Shown here: positions 38,328-47,705 of the stretch, one piece after another
Layout: each line of letters begins with the position of its first letter
How positions within the stretch are numbered: position 1 is the first letter of the stretch
DNA from: Lysinibacillus boronitolerans JCM 21713 = 10a = NBRC 103108
GTDB lineage: Bacteria; Bacillota; Bacilli; Bacillales_A; Planococcaceae
DNA length: 64,000 nucleotides
NCBI RefSeq assembly: GCF_000772935.1
Contig: NZ_JPVR01000071.1
Coordinates: 92,618-156,617, forward strand
Reading direction: 5' to 3'
Notes under the pieces: generated by a model
The model's database searches: none
Told to the model about the DNA's origin: nothing
The model's input: the letters and a program-made list of their open reading frames with translations, nothing else
Program-made: the position numbers and the translations under genes

Positions 38328-39992
38328 TTATTTTTCTTCTACTACAACCTCTTTAAGTGGAATGTTACCAAGAACATCTGCATGCATGTTTTTCACGTTA
38401 TCTTGTACTACAGAAAGGTTAGTGTAGTAGTAGATAGGTGCAACAGGTAAATCAGTCATGATAACTGACTCTGCTTGTTTTAAAAGCTCAAGACGTTTAG
38501 CAGGATCAGTTTCTAGGTTAGATTGATCTAATAACTTTTTATATTCTGGGTTTTCCCAACCAGTATCGTTGTTACCGTTTGCAGCAGTATCATAGATTTC
38601 TAAGAATGTATAAGCATCATTATAGTCACCAGTCCAGCCTAGACGTCCAGCTTGGTAGTCTAATTGATTAAGTTTCTCTAGGTAAACTTGCCATTCAGAG
38701 TTATCAAGACCTACCTTAATACCAAGGTTTTTCGTCCAGCCCTCTTGAATAAATTGAGCGATAGCAGCATGTGCTTCACTAGTATTGAATGAAATGTTTA
38801 CAGTGATTTCAGATGGATCTTTAATACCAAGTTCTTTCATACCAGCTTCAAGTGCAGCTTTTGCACCTTCAATATCGTTATCTTTGAAGTAACCACGGTC
38901 TTCTTCAAAACCACTAACTGCGATTGGCACCATACCTAATGCAGGTTTTTGCTCACCTTTAGTAATATTGTCAATTAAACCTTGACGATCGATTGCTAGA
39001 GTTAACGCTTTACGAATGTTAGCGTTTCCAGTAAATTTATCTTTTGTATTTAGTTTATAGACATATACAGAAGCTTGGTCAGCAATATTTAATGAACCAT
39101 CAGCTTTAAATCCTTCAATTGAATCAAGTGCAACAGATTGGTATGGAGCACCAAGATAGTCAATTTCGCCAGCTTTAAACATTGTAGCAGCAGTTGTTTC
39201 AGATTCAACCATACCGATATTAATTGTCTCTAAAGAAACTTTATCTGCATCCCAATATTCTGGGTTTTTCTTTAATACGATTGCGTCGTTGTGTCTCCAT
39301 TCATTTAAAGTGAATGGTCCGTTTGTTACATAGTCATCACCAGCATCAGTGTACCACTCATCATTACCTTCAATTGCTTTTTGATTTAACGGAGCATATG
39401 TTTTGAATGCTGTTAATTCTAAGAAGTAAGGTGTTGGGTTTTCTAACGTTACGACTAATGTTTTGTCATCTTCTGCTTTAACACCTACGTCATCAGCAGA
39501 ACCTTCACCGTTGTTATACGCTGCAGCACCTTTAATTGGGTAAAAAATAGAAGCATACTCTGAAAGATTATCTGGGTTTAGTGCCCATTTCCATGCATAT
39601 TCAAAGTCCTTTGCCGTTACTGGATCTCCATTTGACCATTTATTATCACGGATTGTGAATGTGTAAGTTTTTTGGTCTTCGCTAATTGTCCAGTCAGAAG
39701 CAGCAGCAGCAACTGGTTTTGAATCTGCATCTAGCGTTGTTAAATTTTCAAATATGTTTGTAAGAATAGCACTAGAAGTTGTATCAGTTGCTAATCCTGG
39801 ATGTAATGATGGTGGCTCAGAAGTTACTACTAAGTTTAGTTCACCACCTGATGAAGCAGTTTCAGATGAACCTGAATCTTTTCCATCGTCTTTTGATTTT
39901 TCAGACGAATCTCCGCCGAAGCCACATGCAGCAAGTACTAAAGAAAATACTGCAAGGACAGTTAGTAATAAAAACTTTTTGTTTTTATTCAT
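38328..39992 (-). CDS. oppA: Oligopeptide-binding lipoprotein, OppA type (operon 2)
   Basis: 554-residue lipoprotein. The signal peptide ends in LVLAAC, with the lipid-anchored Cys at residue 23, then a Ser/Asp/Lys linker. Body segments SEPPSLHPGLATDTTSSAIL, TYTFTIRDNKWSNGDPVTAKDFEYAWKWAL and NIRKALTLAIDRQGL place it with OppA of Firmicutes (SBP_bac_5). First gene of operon 2, behind a plausible promoter at 40041-40068. Its protein differs strongly from the operon 1 binding protein, so the substrates probably differ. Confidence 0.93.
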   Translation of the reverse strand: MNKNKKFLLLTVLAVFSLVLAACGFGGDSSEKSKDDGKDSGSSETASSGGELNLVVTSEPPSLHPGLATDTTSSAILTNIFENLTTLDADSKPVAAAASDWTISEDQKTYTFTIRDNKWSNGDPVTAKDFEYAWKWALNPDNLSEYASIFYPIKGAAAYNNGEGSADDVGVKAEDDKTLVVTLENPTPYFLELTAFKTYAPLNQKAIEGNDEWYTDAGDDYVTNGPFTLNEWRHNDAIVLKKNPEYWDADKVSLETINIGMVESETTAATMFKAGEIDYLGAPYQSVALDSIEGFKADGSLNIADQASVYVYKLNTKDKFTGNANIRKALTLAIDRQGLIDNITKGEQKPALGMVPIAVSGFEEDRGYFKDNDIEGAKAALEAGMKELGIKDPSEITVNISFNTSEAHAAIAQFIQEGWTKNLGIKVGLDNSEWQVYLEKLNQLDYQAGRLGWTGDYNDAYTFLEIYDTAANGNNDTGWENPEYKKLLDQSNLETDPAKRLELLKQAESVIMTDLPVAPIYYYTNLSVVQDNVKNMHADVLGNIPLKEVVVEEK

Positions 39993-40040
39993 GTGAATCC
40001 CCCTTATACAATTTTTAAGCCTTTTGTGAAGCTCCTATTT

Positions 40041-40068
40041 AATATACCAAAAAAATCATTGTGTACAA
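40041..40068 (-). promoter_or_regulatory. Probable SigA promoter of opp operon 2
   Basis: On the minus strand TTGTAC (40068-40063), 16 bases, TATATT (40046-40041), about 50 bases ahead of the oppA start. Confidence 0.55.
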
Positions 40069-40856
40069 AATAAAAAAGATTCGAATTTATATAGTATTAT
40101 CTGACATTTAGGAGAATAATAAATTTTTCCGATTTATCACACTAAAGAGGCAAAGTGTATAAATAATAAGAATTTGATATTTACTTATTCTGAATATCAA
40201 AAATAAAGTAAAAATAAAAAAATGATTTACTATACGGAAAATTCCTATTTTTTTGATAATATTATCGATATTTGAAAAATGAATCTAAAGTCATAGATGT
40301 AATACCTTGAGGAATTTGTATAGATTTGTAGAAAATCTATGTAAAACTCAGTGAATTAGTTTCTTTTACAGGTAATTTCTTGTAATTTATGATCGCGAAA
40401 CATGAATATTTTTATCTATTAATGATATATAAGAAACTTGTTTTGTATTTTTCTAGGATTATCCATTTGTAGGGAAGAAAAAGAAAAAAATGAGCATTTG
40501 TATGAAAAAAGGTACCCATACTAAGAAAAAAATGGATTTAGTGAGAAGCTAGTTTACGAGATTAAGTTTTATTGAAATAATTTTTGACCTAGATGTGTAT
40601 ACATGCATATATGCAGCTAGGCACTGTTTTATTCATCAGTCAAAAAATAAACGGAATGCTTCGTTTTGTCCTGTATTCTTCCAAAGAGAACCGTTTTAAT
40701 AATATTGTTTTTTTGAGGATGTCATTTGTCTTACTGAAGAGGATTGATAATGCAAATAATTACTAAAAATCTGTTTATTCATCAAATGAAACCGTTATCA
40801 ATAGCTATTCAGAAGGAAATTCTTCCACGATTCAAATGTGTTACATGAAAAAATAT
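40069..40856. other. AT-rich intergenic stretch, no secure gene
   Basis: About 790 bases between the opp2 promoter and the chemoreceptor terminator. The only candidate worth naming is a 32-codon frame on + at 40750-40848 (MQIITKNLFIHQMK...), with AGAGGA 6 bases before its ATG and directly ahead of the hairpin at 40857-40897. It has no recognisable domain. The rest shows no ribosome binding site, RNA motif or repeat I can support. Confidence 0.45.
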
Positions 40857-40897
40857 AAAAAAACAGTGCATCCACATGTATAAAATGCACTGTTTTT
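40857..40897. terminator. Terminator of the chemoreceptor gene (symmetrical)
   Basis: AAAAAACAGTGCAT pairs with ATGCACTGTTTTTT around a 13-base loop. A and T runs flank both sides, so it can act on either strand. Confidence 0.88.
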
Positions 40898-40900
40898 TAT

Positions 40901-42586
40901 TTAAAGTTTAAATTGATTGATTTGATTCTGTAAATCTAAGGACTTTTCGCTTAGATCTGCGGCAACTTGGTTTACTTGCTGTACTGTTATAGACTGTTCT
41001 CTTGTTGCTGAAGCTACAATTTTTGTATTATCCGCGCTAGTTGAAGCACCATGAGCAATTTCTGCAACGGAGGCTGCAACCTGTTCAGCGCTAGCTGAAA
41101 TTTCTTCAGAGGTAGCTGATATATCCTCTATCTGATCTGTCATCGTATTAATTGCTTTCACAATACCTTCAAAGGCTTGTCCTGCATGTCCGATGATTTT
41201 GACGCCTTCTGTGACAGAATGAAGTCCATCAAAGACAGCTTTTTCTACATTATGTGTATCTTGTTGAATATCTAGCGTTAAGGCAACGATTTGGTTGGCT
41301 GATTGTTTGGATTCCTCGGCTAACTTACGAACTTCATCTGCTACAACCGCAAATCCTTTACCATGCTCTCCAGCTCTAGCCGCTTCAATTGCTGCATTGA
41401 GTGCCAATAAATTCGTTTGATCGGTAATGGCAGTAATAACAGCAGTGATCTGACTTATCTCATCCGATTGCTTACTCAATTTTTGAACAAGATTATTAAT
41501 CATTTGTGTTGATTCATGGATGACATTCATTTGTTGCTGAGCTTCTTCTACAGTCTCATTTCCATTTGTCGCTAATTCAGAAGTTGTTATAGCATTCTGA
41601 TGGAGTTGTTGAGTTGCTTCAGCTATTCGTTGAACACCTACAGCCGTTTCATCCATTGCGTGTGCGCTTTCGTTAGCTGCTACTGTAGCTGTCACTGCAG
41701 CATCAGCTGTTTCATTAATCCGTATTGTTATTTCATCAGCAGTGGCAGTAATTTCTTCAGTTGAGGCAGAAAGTTCCTCTACTGAAGCTGTTAAGTGCTC
41801 TGCATTGTCCTGTATATGCGTTAATAAACTTTTCAGATTTCCCTTCATGGCATTAAAAGCTACTGAAAGCTGACCAATTTCATCTTTTGATTGATGGGTA
41901 ATATCTGGATGAATTAATTCACCATTAGCTACATGGTTTGCTGCCAGAACGATAAACTTTAAAGGGCGTGAGATTGTCCGTTGTATATAGAAAATAAGGA
42001 AAATACCTAGAGCGATACCAATGATGATTGCGATAATGGAAATAATTTGGGAATTAAATACAGCCTGTTTAGATTCTTTTGTCACAATATTTAGTTGTTC
42101 CTTTTGATAGCTTCCAATTTTATCGGATACCTCTTGTATACCTTTATTTGCTTGCTGTACTTCACCATTTACCTTTTGCAAAGCACCTTCTAGATTACCA
42201 GCTTCAAATAGAGCTATTGCTTCTGTTGCTGCCTTATTAAAAGTATCATTATAGGATTTTAATGTCTGTGCATATGTTTCCATTTCAGCTGAATTCGATT
42301 TTTCAATGATTTCTTCTACATGTGTGTCGAGCATACTTGCATATTTTGAGTAACTCTCTTTGTTAGCAGGTTTGTCTTCGATGATGATGGCACGAATGAA
42401 AAGACCTTGCATGGCCATTTCAAATTGAATATTATCTGCTAATTCTACAAGGGCAACATGTCCTTCTAATGCACTTTCAATCTTTTTTTCAATGTTAGAA
42501 AATAGCAGGAACATAATGAACAAGGAAATGATTAATGTGAGAATAATTGCAAAGAAACCAAAGCTTAATTTTTTACCTACAGACAT
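40901..42586 (-). CDS. Methyl-accepting chemotaxis protein
   Basis: 561-residue transmembrane chemoreceptor. TM1 at about residues 7-29; a four-helix-bundle-type extracellular sensor (about 30-180); TM2 at about 183-203; then HAMP and a long coiled-coil signalling domain. The hairpin tip sequence [40 protein letters not shown] is conserved and contacts CheA/CheW. The ligand is unknown. Next to a peptide-import operon, though no link is shown. AAAGGGCG lies upstream of the ATG. Confidence 0.93.
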   Translation of the reverse strand: MSVGKKLSFGFFAIILTLIISLFIMFLLFSNIEKKIESALEGHVALVELADNIQFEMAMQGLFIRAIIIEDKPANKESYSKYASMLDTHVEEIIEKSNSAEMETYAQTLKSYNDTFNKAATEAIALFEAGNLEGALQKVNGEVQQANKGIQEVSDKIGSYQKEQLNIVTKESKQAVFNSQIISIIAIIIGIALGIFLIFYIQRTISRPLKFIVLAANHVANGELIHPDITHQSKDEIGQLSVAFNAMKGNLKSLLTHIQDNAEHLTASVEELSASTEEITATADEITIRINETADAAVTATVAANESAHAMDETAVGVQRIAEATQQLHQNAITTSELATNGNETVEEAQQQMNVIHESTQMINNLVQKLSKQSDEISQITAVITAITDQTNLLALNAAIEAARAGEHGKGFAVVADEVRKLAEESKQSANQIVALTLDIQQDTHNVEKAVFDGLHSVTEGVKIIGHAGQAFEGIVKAINTMTDQIEDISATSEEISASAEQVAASVAEIAHGASTSADNTKIVASATREQSITVQQVNQVAADLSEKSLDLQNQINQFKL

Positions 42587-42804
42587 ATTGATACGCCCTT
42601 TCCTAAATGCTCTACAAAAATTTTTATACTTTAATTTAGCTTTTTAGAGTAGTAGAAGTCAATATTCGCTGAAGGAAACAGTGCAGATTATTCATATGTT
42701 TTTATAATGTTATTATAATAAGGAAGATTGTCTGTAATAATCAATCAAGATTAGGCTATTTTCATCGTTTTATAGTACGGATTACGTGTTCCTGTTATAA
42801 AAAA

Positions 42805-42837
42805 GAAGAAACCGATACAATTTGTATCGGTTTCTTC
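42805..42837 (-). terminator. Terminator of rqcH
   Basis: GAAGAAACCGATACAA (42805-42820) pairs with TTGTATCGGTTTCTTC (42822-42837). On the minus strand the stem is followed by TTTTTTAT. It sits directly at the stop of rqcH. Confidence 0.85.
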
Positions 42838-42839
42838 CT

Positions 42840-44537
42840 TTATGACTGTTTCTTTAACTGTAAAATGACTGCCTCATCAGGGTCAATATACAGTGTCTTT
42901 TGTTCAAAATAGATGACGAAACCTGGTTTGGCACCATTTGGTTTTTTGACCTGTCGTATTTCAGTATAATCTACTGGCACAGAAGAGGATTCTCGAGCCT
43001 TAGAAAAATAGGCGGCTAGTGTGGCAGCTTCTCGCAATGTCGTTTCATCTGGCTCACTTGAATGAATGACAACATGTGATCCAGGAATATCCTTTGTGTG
43101 TAACCAAATATCAGTCCGTTTTGCTAGTTTAAATGTTAGCATATCATTTTGTTTATTGTTTTTTCCAACAGAAATTGTTACTCCAGTTGAAGAAACATAG
43201 CGCTCAGGTTCAGGTTTTACTTGTTTTTTCTTTTTCTTTGCGTGACGTAGTTTTAGGTAACCTTGCTCTGCTAGCTCTTCACGAATTTCCTCAATATCTC
43301 CAGGAGAAGCTTGCTGAACTTGCTGTGCTAGCATTTCGAAGTAAGAAATTTCTTCAGTCGTTTTTTCTAGCTGCTCTTGAACCATAACCAATGCATTTTT
43401 TGCTTTTGTATATTTTGTATAATAGCTTTGGGCATTTTCAATCGGTGTTTTACGTTCACTTACTGGAATCGTTATTTCTTCGCCAGTTTCACTATAGTAA
43501 TTTGTGACGGTAACTTCCTTGACTCCTTTTTCAAAGGCATAGATATTGGCCATTAATAGTTCACCATATAGTTGGAATTGATCGAGCTTAGAGGCACGTT
43601 CATAATCTTTTTTTAGCTTTTTGGTTTTTAAAGCTAGTTTGTCAATTTCATTTTGTAGCCAACGCTCTAAATCTCCAGCTTGCTGTTTCACACGATCTCG
43701 CTCCGCCCGTGCAAAGAATACACGATCAAGAAGCTCATGGACATTAGGATAATTTGTTATATCCCCATCATGCAAGTGCGTTAATTCGATAGGGGAGAAG
43801 TATGTTTTATGATTGAAGAGTACGTACATAGGCTTCATTCCACCGTTTGCAAAGGATGTCATAAAATCCTTGAAGCATGCCAGAGGATTTGGTGCTGTTG
43901 TCATACGATATATTAATTCTTCCGCGTGAAGAGGTGAAAAACCAGCTAATTGTTGCACGATCTCTTTAGAGGTTTTTGCTTCAGCGAAAAATGCTGTTAG
44001 CTCTTCATCTGTCACTGTTAAAGGATTCCATTTGTTTTGTGTGGGTGGCGCAATATATGGTTGACCTGGTAGCACAGTACGGAAGCTATTGACTGAAGGA
44101 GGCAAATGTTTTAGGCTGTCAATAATTTTACCCTGCTCTTGATCAATCAATAGTAGATTACTATGTCTACCCATAATTTCCGCATGTATTTCCCTTACGA
44201 TAGGATCTCCAATTTCATTTTTACTTTCAATTTCTACTATTATAATGCGATCAAAATCACGCTGTTTTATAGAAGCAATAAAACCACCCTCTAAATGTTT
44301 ACGCAAAAGCATGCAAAACATTGGGGGCTCTGCTGGATTTTCAATCGTGTGCTCAGTAAGGTGAACACGTGCATAAGAAGAGTGGATTGAAAACAGTAAT
44401 TTATGATTCTTTCCGTTTGCACGCACATGTAAAATAACCTCTTGTGCATTAGGTTGATGTATTTTTGTAATCCGACCAGTGACCAGCTGTTGTAGGTCGG
44501 CAGTTATTGAATAAGTAAATAAGCCATCAAATGCCAT
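42840..44537 (-). CDS. rqcH: Ribosome quality control protein RqcH (YloA, NFACT family)
   Basis: NEMF/Tae2 homologue that binds stalled 50S-peptidyl-tRNA complexes and recruits tRNA-Ala to add alanine tails as degradation signals. Older annotation calls it fibronectin-binding protein. NFACT-N domain begins MAFDGLFTYSITADLQ; the catalytic/recognition DR pair is in RDFDRIIIVE near residues 96-97. Coiled coil at about 280-430, NFACT-R at the C-terminus (LAKRTDIWLHTKDIPGSHVVI). The ATG at 44537 is chosen (AGAGGA upstream); a longer frame to 44609 would add 24 atypical residues. 565 residues. Partner RqcP is at 5829-6617. Confidence 0.94.
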   Translation of the reverse strand: MAFDGLFTYSITADLQQLVTGRITKIHQPNAQEVILHVRANGKNHKLLFSIHSSYARVHLTEHTIENPAEPPMFCMLLRKHLEGGFIASIKQRDFDRIIIVEIESKNEIGDPIVREIHAEIMGRHSNLLLIDQEQGKIIDSLKHLPPSVNSFRTVLPGQPYIAPPTQNKWNPLTVTDEELTAFFAEAKTSKEIVQQLAGFSPLHAEELIYRMTTAPNPLACFKDFMTSFANGGMKPMYVLFNHKTYFSPIELTHLHDGDITNYPNVHELLDRVFFARAERDRVKQQAGDLERWLQNEIDKLALKTKKLKKDYERASKLDQFQLYGELLMANIYAFEKGVKEVTVTNYYSETGEEITIPVSERKTPIENAQSYYTKYTKAKNALVMVQEQLEKTTEEISYFEMLAQQVQQASPGDIEEIREELAEQGYLKLRHAKKKKKQVKPEPERYVSSTGVTISVGKNNKQNDMLTFKLAKRTDIWLHTKDIPGSHVVIHSSEPDETTLREAATLAAYFSKARESSSVPVDYTEIRQVKKPNGAKPGFVIYFEQKTLYIDPDEAVILQLKKQS

Positions 44538-44755
44538 ATGAATTCCTCTTTCCAACGATATCAAGCATCTTGGTACTTTCGTATTTTTTCTTGTTGCATT
44601 TGCATTCACTCTTTTTTAGCTTCTGCTAATACACTTTCTGTATGTTTATCATAGCATTTTTTAGGTGAATATTAAAATATAGCTTCAATTGTGGTAGAAT
44701 AAGCTTTTACTTTATCCAAATTTTTTTGGAGAGTCGTCATAATCGACAAAGCTTA

Positions 44756-44764
44756 TGTTATAAT
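44756..44764 (+). promoter_or_regulatory. Extended -10 promoter for yloC-gmk operon
   Basis: TGTTATAAT at 44756-44764 is a perfect extended -10 (TGnTATAAT). No good -35 is seen. It lies about 35 bases before the yloC start. Confidence 0.5.
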
Positions 44765-44797
44765 AATCCCAGTATGCAAAGAAAGGTGTGACGAACC

Positions 44798-45673
44798 TTG
44801 GTGCGTAGTATGACTGGTTTTGGCAGAGGTGTCACAACAACTAGAGACTTTCAATTAACCGTGGAAATGCGCTCGGTCAACCATCGTTTTTTAGAAATTA
44901 ACGCAAAATTTCCGAAAGAATGGCTTGAAGCAGAAATTTTTGCAAAGAAATTAATTTCTCAAGCTTTGTCACGCGGCAAAATTGATGTGATGGTATATGT
45001 GAAGGACTTAGAGAACGTAGAGCAATCTATTGAGATTAATTGGTCATTAATTGAAGCGTATCGTAAGGCAAAAGAGCAATTAGCAAGTAAAGTACCACTT
45101 GAAGAAAAATGGACGATGCAAGAGCTTTTATCGTTAGAGCAGGCACTTGTGCAGCAAAAGCCTCAGCTTACACCAGAGGATTTACTCAGCGCTGTTGAAC
45201 AAGCAATTTCACAAGCGATTGAACAGCTCGTACAAATGCGTGAGCGTGAAGGGCAAGAATTGCAAGAGGTTGTTGTACAATATAAAGAACAGTTAATGGA
45301 GCAAGTCAATCAGATTCGTTTGTGTTCTTCTCTTGCTGTTGAAAAATATCGTACACGATTAATAGAGCGAATTACTGAAGTTGCAAATGGCACATTGCTA
45401 GAAGATCGTTTACTAGCGGAAGTAGCGATTTTTGCAGAACGAGTAGACATCTCCGAAGAATTAGACAGATTAGATAGTCACTTCAACCAACTGGAGGAAA
45501 CATTACTTGAAACAATTTCAGTTGGACGTAAATTGGACTTTTTAATGCAGGAAATACATCGCGAGATTAATACAATTGGTTCAAAAAATCAATCTACAGA
45601 AGCAGCGGTTGCTGTTGTTCAGGCGAAAACAATTTTAGAAAAGATGCGTGAGCAAGTGCAAAATATCGAATAA
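44798..45673 (+). CDS. yloC: YicC-family protein YloC
   Basis: 291-residue YicC/YloC-family protein. Starts with the family signature VRSMTGFGRG and ends with the DUF1732 region (RKLDFLMQEIHREINTIGSKNQ). YicC has been linked to RNase activity on RNA in other bacteria; its precise role here is unknown. TTG 44798 is chosen for GAAAGGTGTGA upstream; GTG one codon later is possible. In B. subtilis remA follows; here gmk starts 43 bases later and remA is absent. Confidence 0.9.
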   Translation: MVRSMTGFGRGVTTTRDFQLTVEMRSVNHRFLEINAKFPKEWLEAEIFAKKLISQALSRGKIDVMVYVKDLENVEQSIEINWSLIEAYRKAKEQLASKVPLEEKWTMQELLSLEQALVQQKPQLTPEDLLSAVEQAISQAIEQLVQMREREGQELQEVVVQYKEQLMEQVNQIRLCSSLAVEKYRTRLIERITEVANGTLLEDRLLAEVAIFAERVDISEELDRLDSHFNQLEETLLETISVGRKLDFLMQEIHREINTIGSKNQSTEAAVAVVQAKTILEKMREQVQNIE

Positions 45674-45716
45674 CTTGCACGTGTCTGTTATAAATTAAGG
45701 GAGATATAGAGAATAA

Positions 45717-46334
<618 letters not shown>

Positions 46335-46338
46335 AACA

Positions 46339-46566
46339 ATGCTATACCCATCAGTAGACGCTTTAAAAAAAGAAATCGATTCAAAATATTCATTAGTGAG
46401 CCTTGCTTCTAAACGTGCTCGCCAAATGCAAGAAGAGCAAGACACGGAACGCTTGCACAAGTATGTTTCCCATAAATATGTAGGGAAAGCGCTTGAAGAA
46501 GTAGCGGCAGGTGTACTTACGAAAGTATCACAGGATGAGTCAACTGTGTATGAGGACGAAATCTAA
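46339..46566 (+). CDS. rpoZ: RNA polymerase omega subunit
   Basis: 75-residue subunit that helps assemble RNA polymerase. The omega signature (YSLVSLASKRARQM) is near the N-terminus. It is 4 bases behind gmk, the standard Bacilli order gmk-rpoZ-coaBC. Confidence 0.92.
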   Translation: MLYPSVDALKKEIDSKYSLVSLASKRARQMQEEQDTERLHKYVSHKYVGKALEEVAAGVLTKVSQDESTVYEDEI

Positions 46567-46569
46567 CAT

Positions 46570-46675
46570 CATGTAAAGTGCTTTACTCTGTTTACATGCA
46601 TGCTAGTCTAGTTAGCAGTAGATTTTGATTATACAGAATGCCGAAAGCTCCCAGGGAATCCTTCTTTGGGAGCTT
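46570..46675 (+). other. Two hairpins between rpoZ and coaBC
   Basis: CATGTAAA (46570-46577) pairs with TTTACATG (46591-46598). AAGCTCCCA (46645-46653) pairs with TGGGAGCTT (46667-46675). Neither is followed by a strong T run, so they may be weak terminators or RNA processing sites. Confidence 0.4.
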
Positions 46676-46700
46676 ATCATTTGAAAGGACGACACCTAGC

Positions 46701-47705
46701 ATGAATAAAAATATTTTACTATGTGTTTCAGGCGGGATTGCCGTATATAAGGCTGTAGCACTCGTAAGCAAGCTCTCACAAGCAGGAGCTAATGTGAAAG
46801 TCATCATGACGGCCTCTGCTAGACGGTTTGTAAATCCATTAAGTTTTCAAGTGATGTCCAAAAATGATGTTTATTTTGACACATTTGATGAAAAAGACTC
46901 AAGTGTGATTGCTCATATAGACTTAGCAGACTGGGCTGATTTAATTTTAGTAGCGCCCGCTACGGCAAATATGATAGGCAAAATGGCCAATGGTATAGCA
47001 GATGATATGGTCACAACAACCCTGCTTGCTACAACAGCACCTGTATGGATTGCACCAGCTATGAATGTACACATGTACGACCATCCAGCGGTAAAACGTA
47101 ATTTGGATAGGCTATCAGCTGATGGCTATAAATTTATTGAGCCTTCAGAGGGATTTTTAGCATGTGGCTATATTGGGAAGGGACGTCTAGAGGAGCCAGA
47201 AAAAATCACTGCACTTGTTCAAGATTTTTTTTCGGGAAAAACAAAACGGTTAACAGGAAAAACAGTCATAGTGACAGCAGGTGCTTTGCATGTACCGTTG
47301 GATGAGCAGCATGTAATTAGCACACAGGCGAATGGAGCCATAGGACAAGCTTTAGCACATGAAGCAAGAAAACTAGGCGCACATGTAATTCAAATAGAAA
47401 ATAGTAATTTGTTTGATGTTATTCAGCAACTTGAAGCTTATAAAATTCAATATCCTGAGGCAATATTGATCCATGCAGCAAATGTACCGACTATGGAGGA
47501 AACACCGCTTATTTCGGTAGAAGGAATAAAAGCGATCACTTTTGGACAAAAAGTGCAAGGTACACCAATGCTTAACATACTTTCTGAGAGATGGATTGAA
47601 TTTAGTGAAAAAGCGGAGCTTAACGGACAGTTTCTGGCTACCATTAACCCACAGTTTTTTGCTCAGACATTATGGTCTTATATTATAAAGGGTGAAGAGC
47701 AATGA
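46701..47705 (+). CDS. coaBC: CoaBC: intact PPC decarboxylase half, degenerate CoaB half
   Basis: Coenzyme A pathway protein. The CoaC flavoprotein half (residues 1-180) is complete: ILLCVSGGIAVYK start, the active His in HIDLADWADLILVAPATANM, PAMN, and the ACGYIGKGRLEEP substrate flap. The CoaB half (from about 190) begins properly (LTGKTVIVTAG) but has lost the family motifs: GALHVPLDEQHVISTQ and NGAIG replace the GGTREPIDPVR/SSGKMG pattern, AAVADY is now AANVPTM, and the Lys-rich KIKK segment is missing. The protein ends at 334 residues instead of about 400. Decarboxylation is likely retained; phosphopantothenoyl-cysteine synthesis is doubtful. ATG 46701 aligns with the family start. Confidence 0.85.
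   Translation: MNKNILLCVSGGIAVYKAVALVSKLSQAGANVKVIMTASARRFVNPLSFQVMSKNDVYFDTFDEKDSSVIAHIDLADWADLILVAPATANMIGKMANGIADDMVTTTLLATTAPVWIAPAMNVHMYDHPAVKRNLDRLSADGYKFIEPSEGFLACGYIGKGRLEEPEKITALVQDFFSGKTKRLTGKTVIVTAGALHVPLDEQHVISTQANGAIGQALAHEARKLGAHVIQIENSNLFDVIQQLEAYKIQYPEAILIHAANVPTMEETPLISVEGIKAITFGQKVQGTPMLNILSERWIEFSEKAELNGQFLATINPQFFAQTLWSYIIKGEEQ

Noticed and set aside
40489..40551. 20-codon frame starting MSICMKKGTHTKK
   Set aside because: Too short, only an A-rich stretch upstream, no domain or terminator.
42840..44537. Fibronectin-binding adhesin as the function of the NFACT protein
   Set aside because: There is no signal peptide or cell-wall anchor. The domain order and DR motif fit the cytoplasmic RqcH, so the adhesin name is a historical label.
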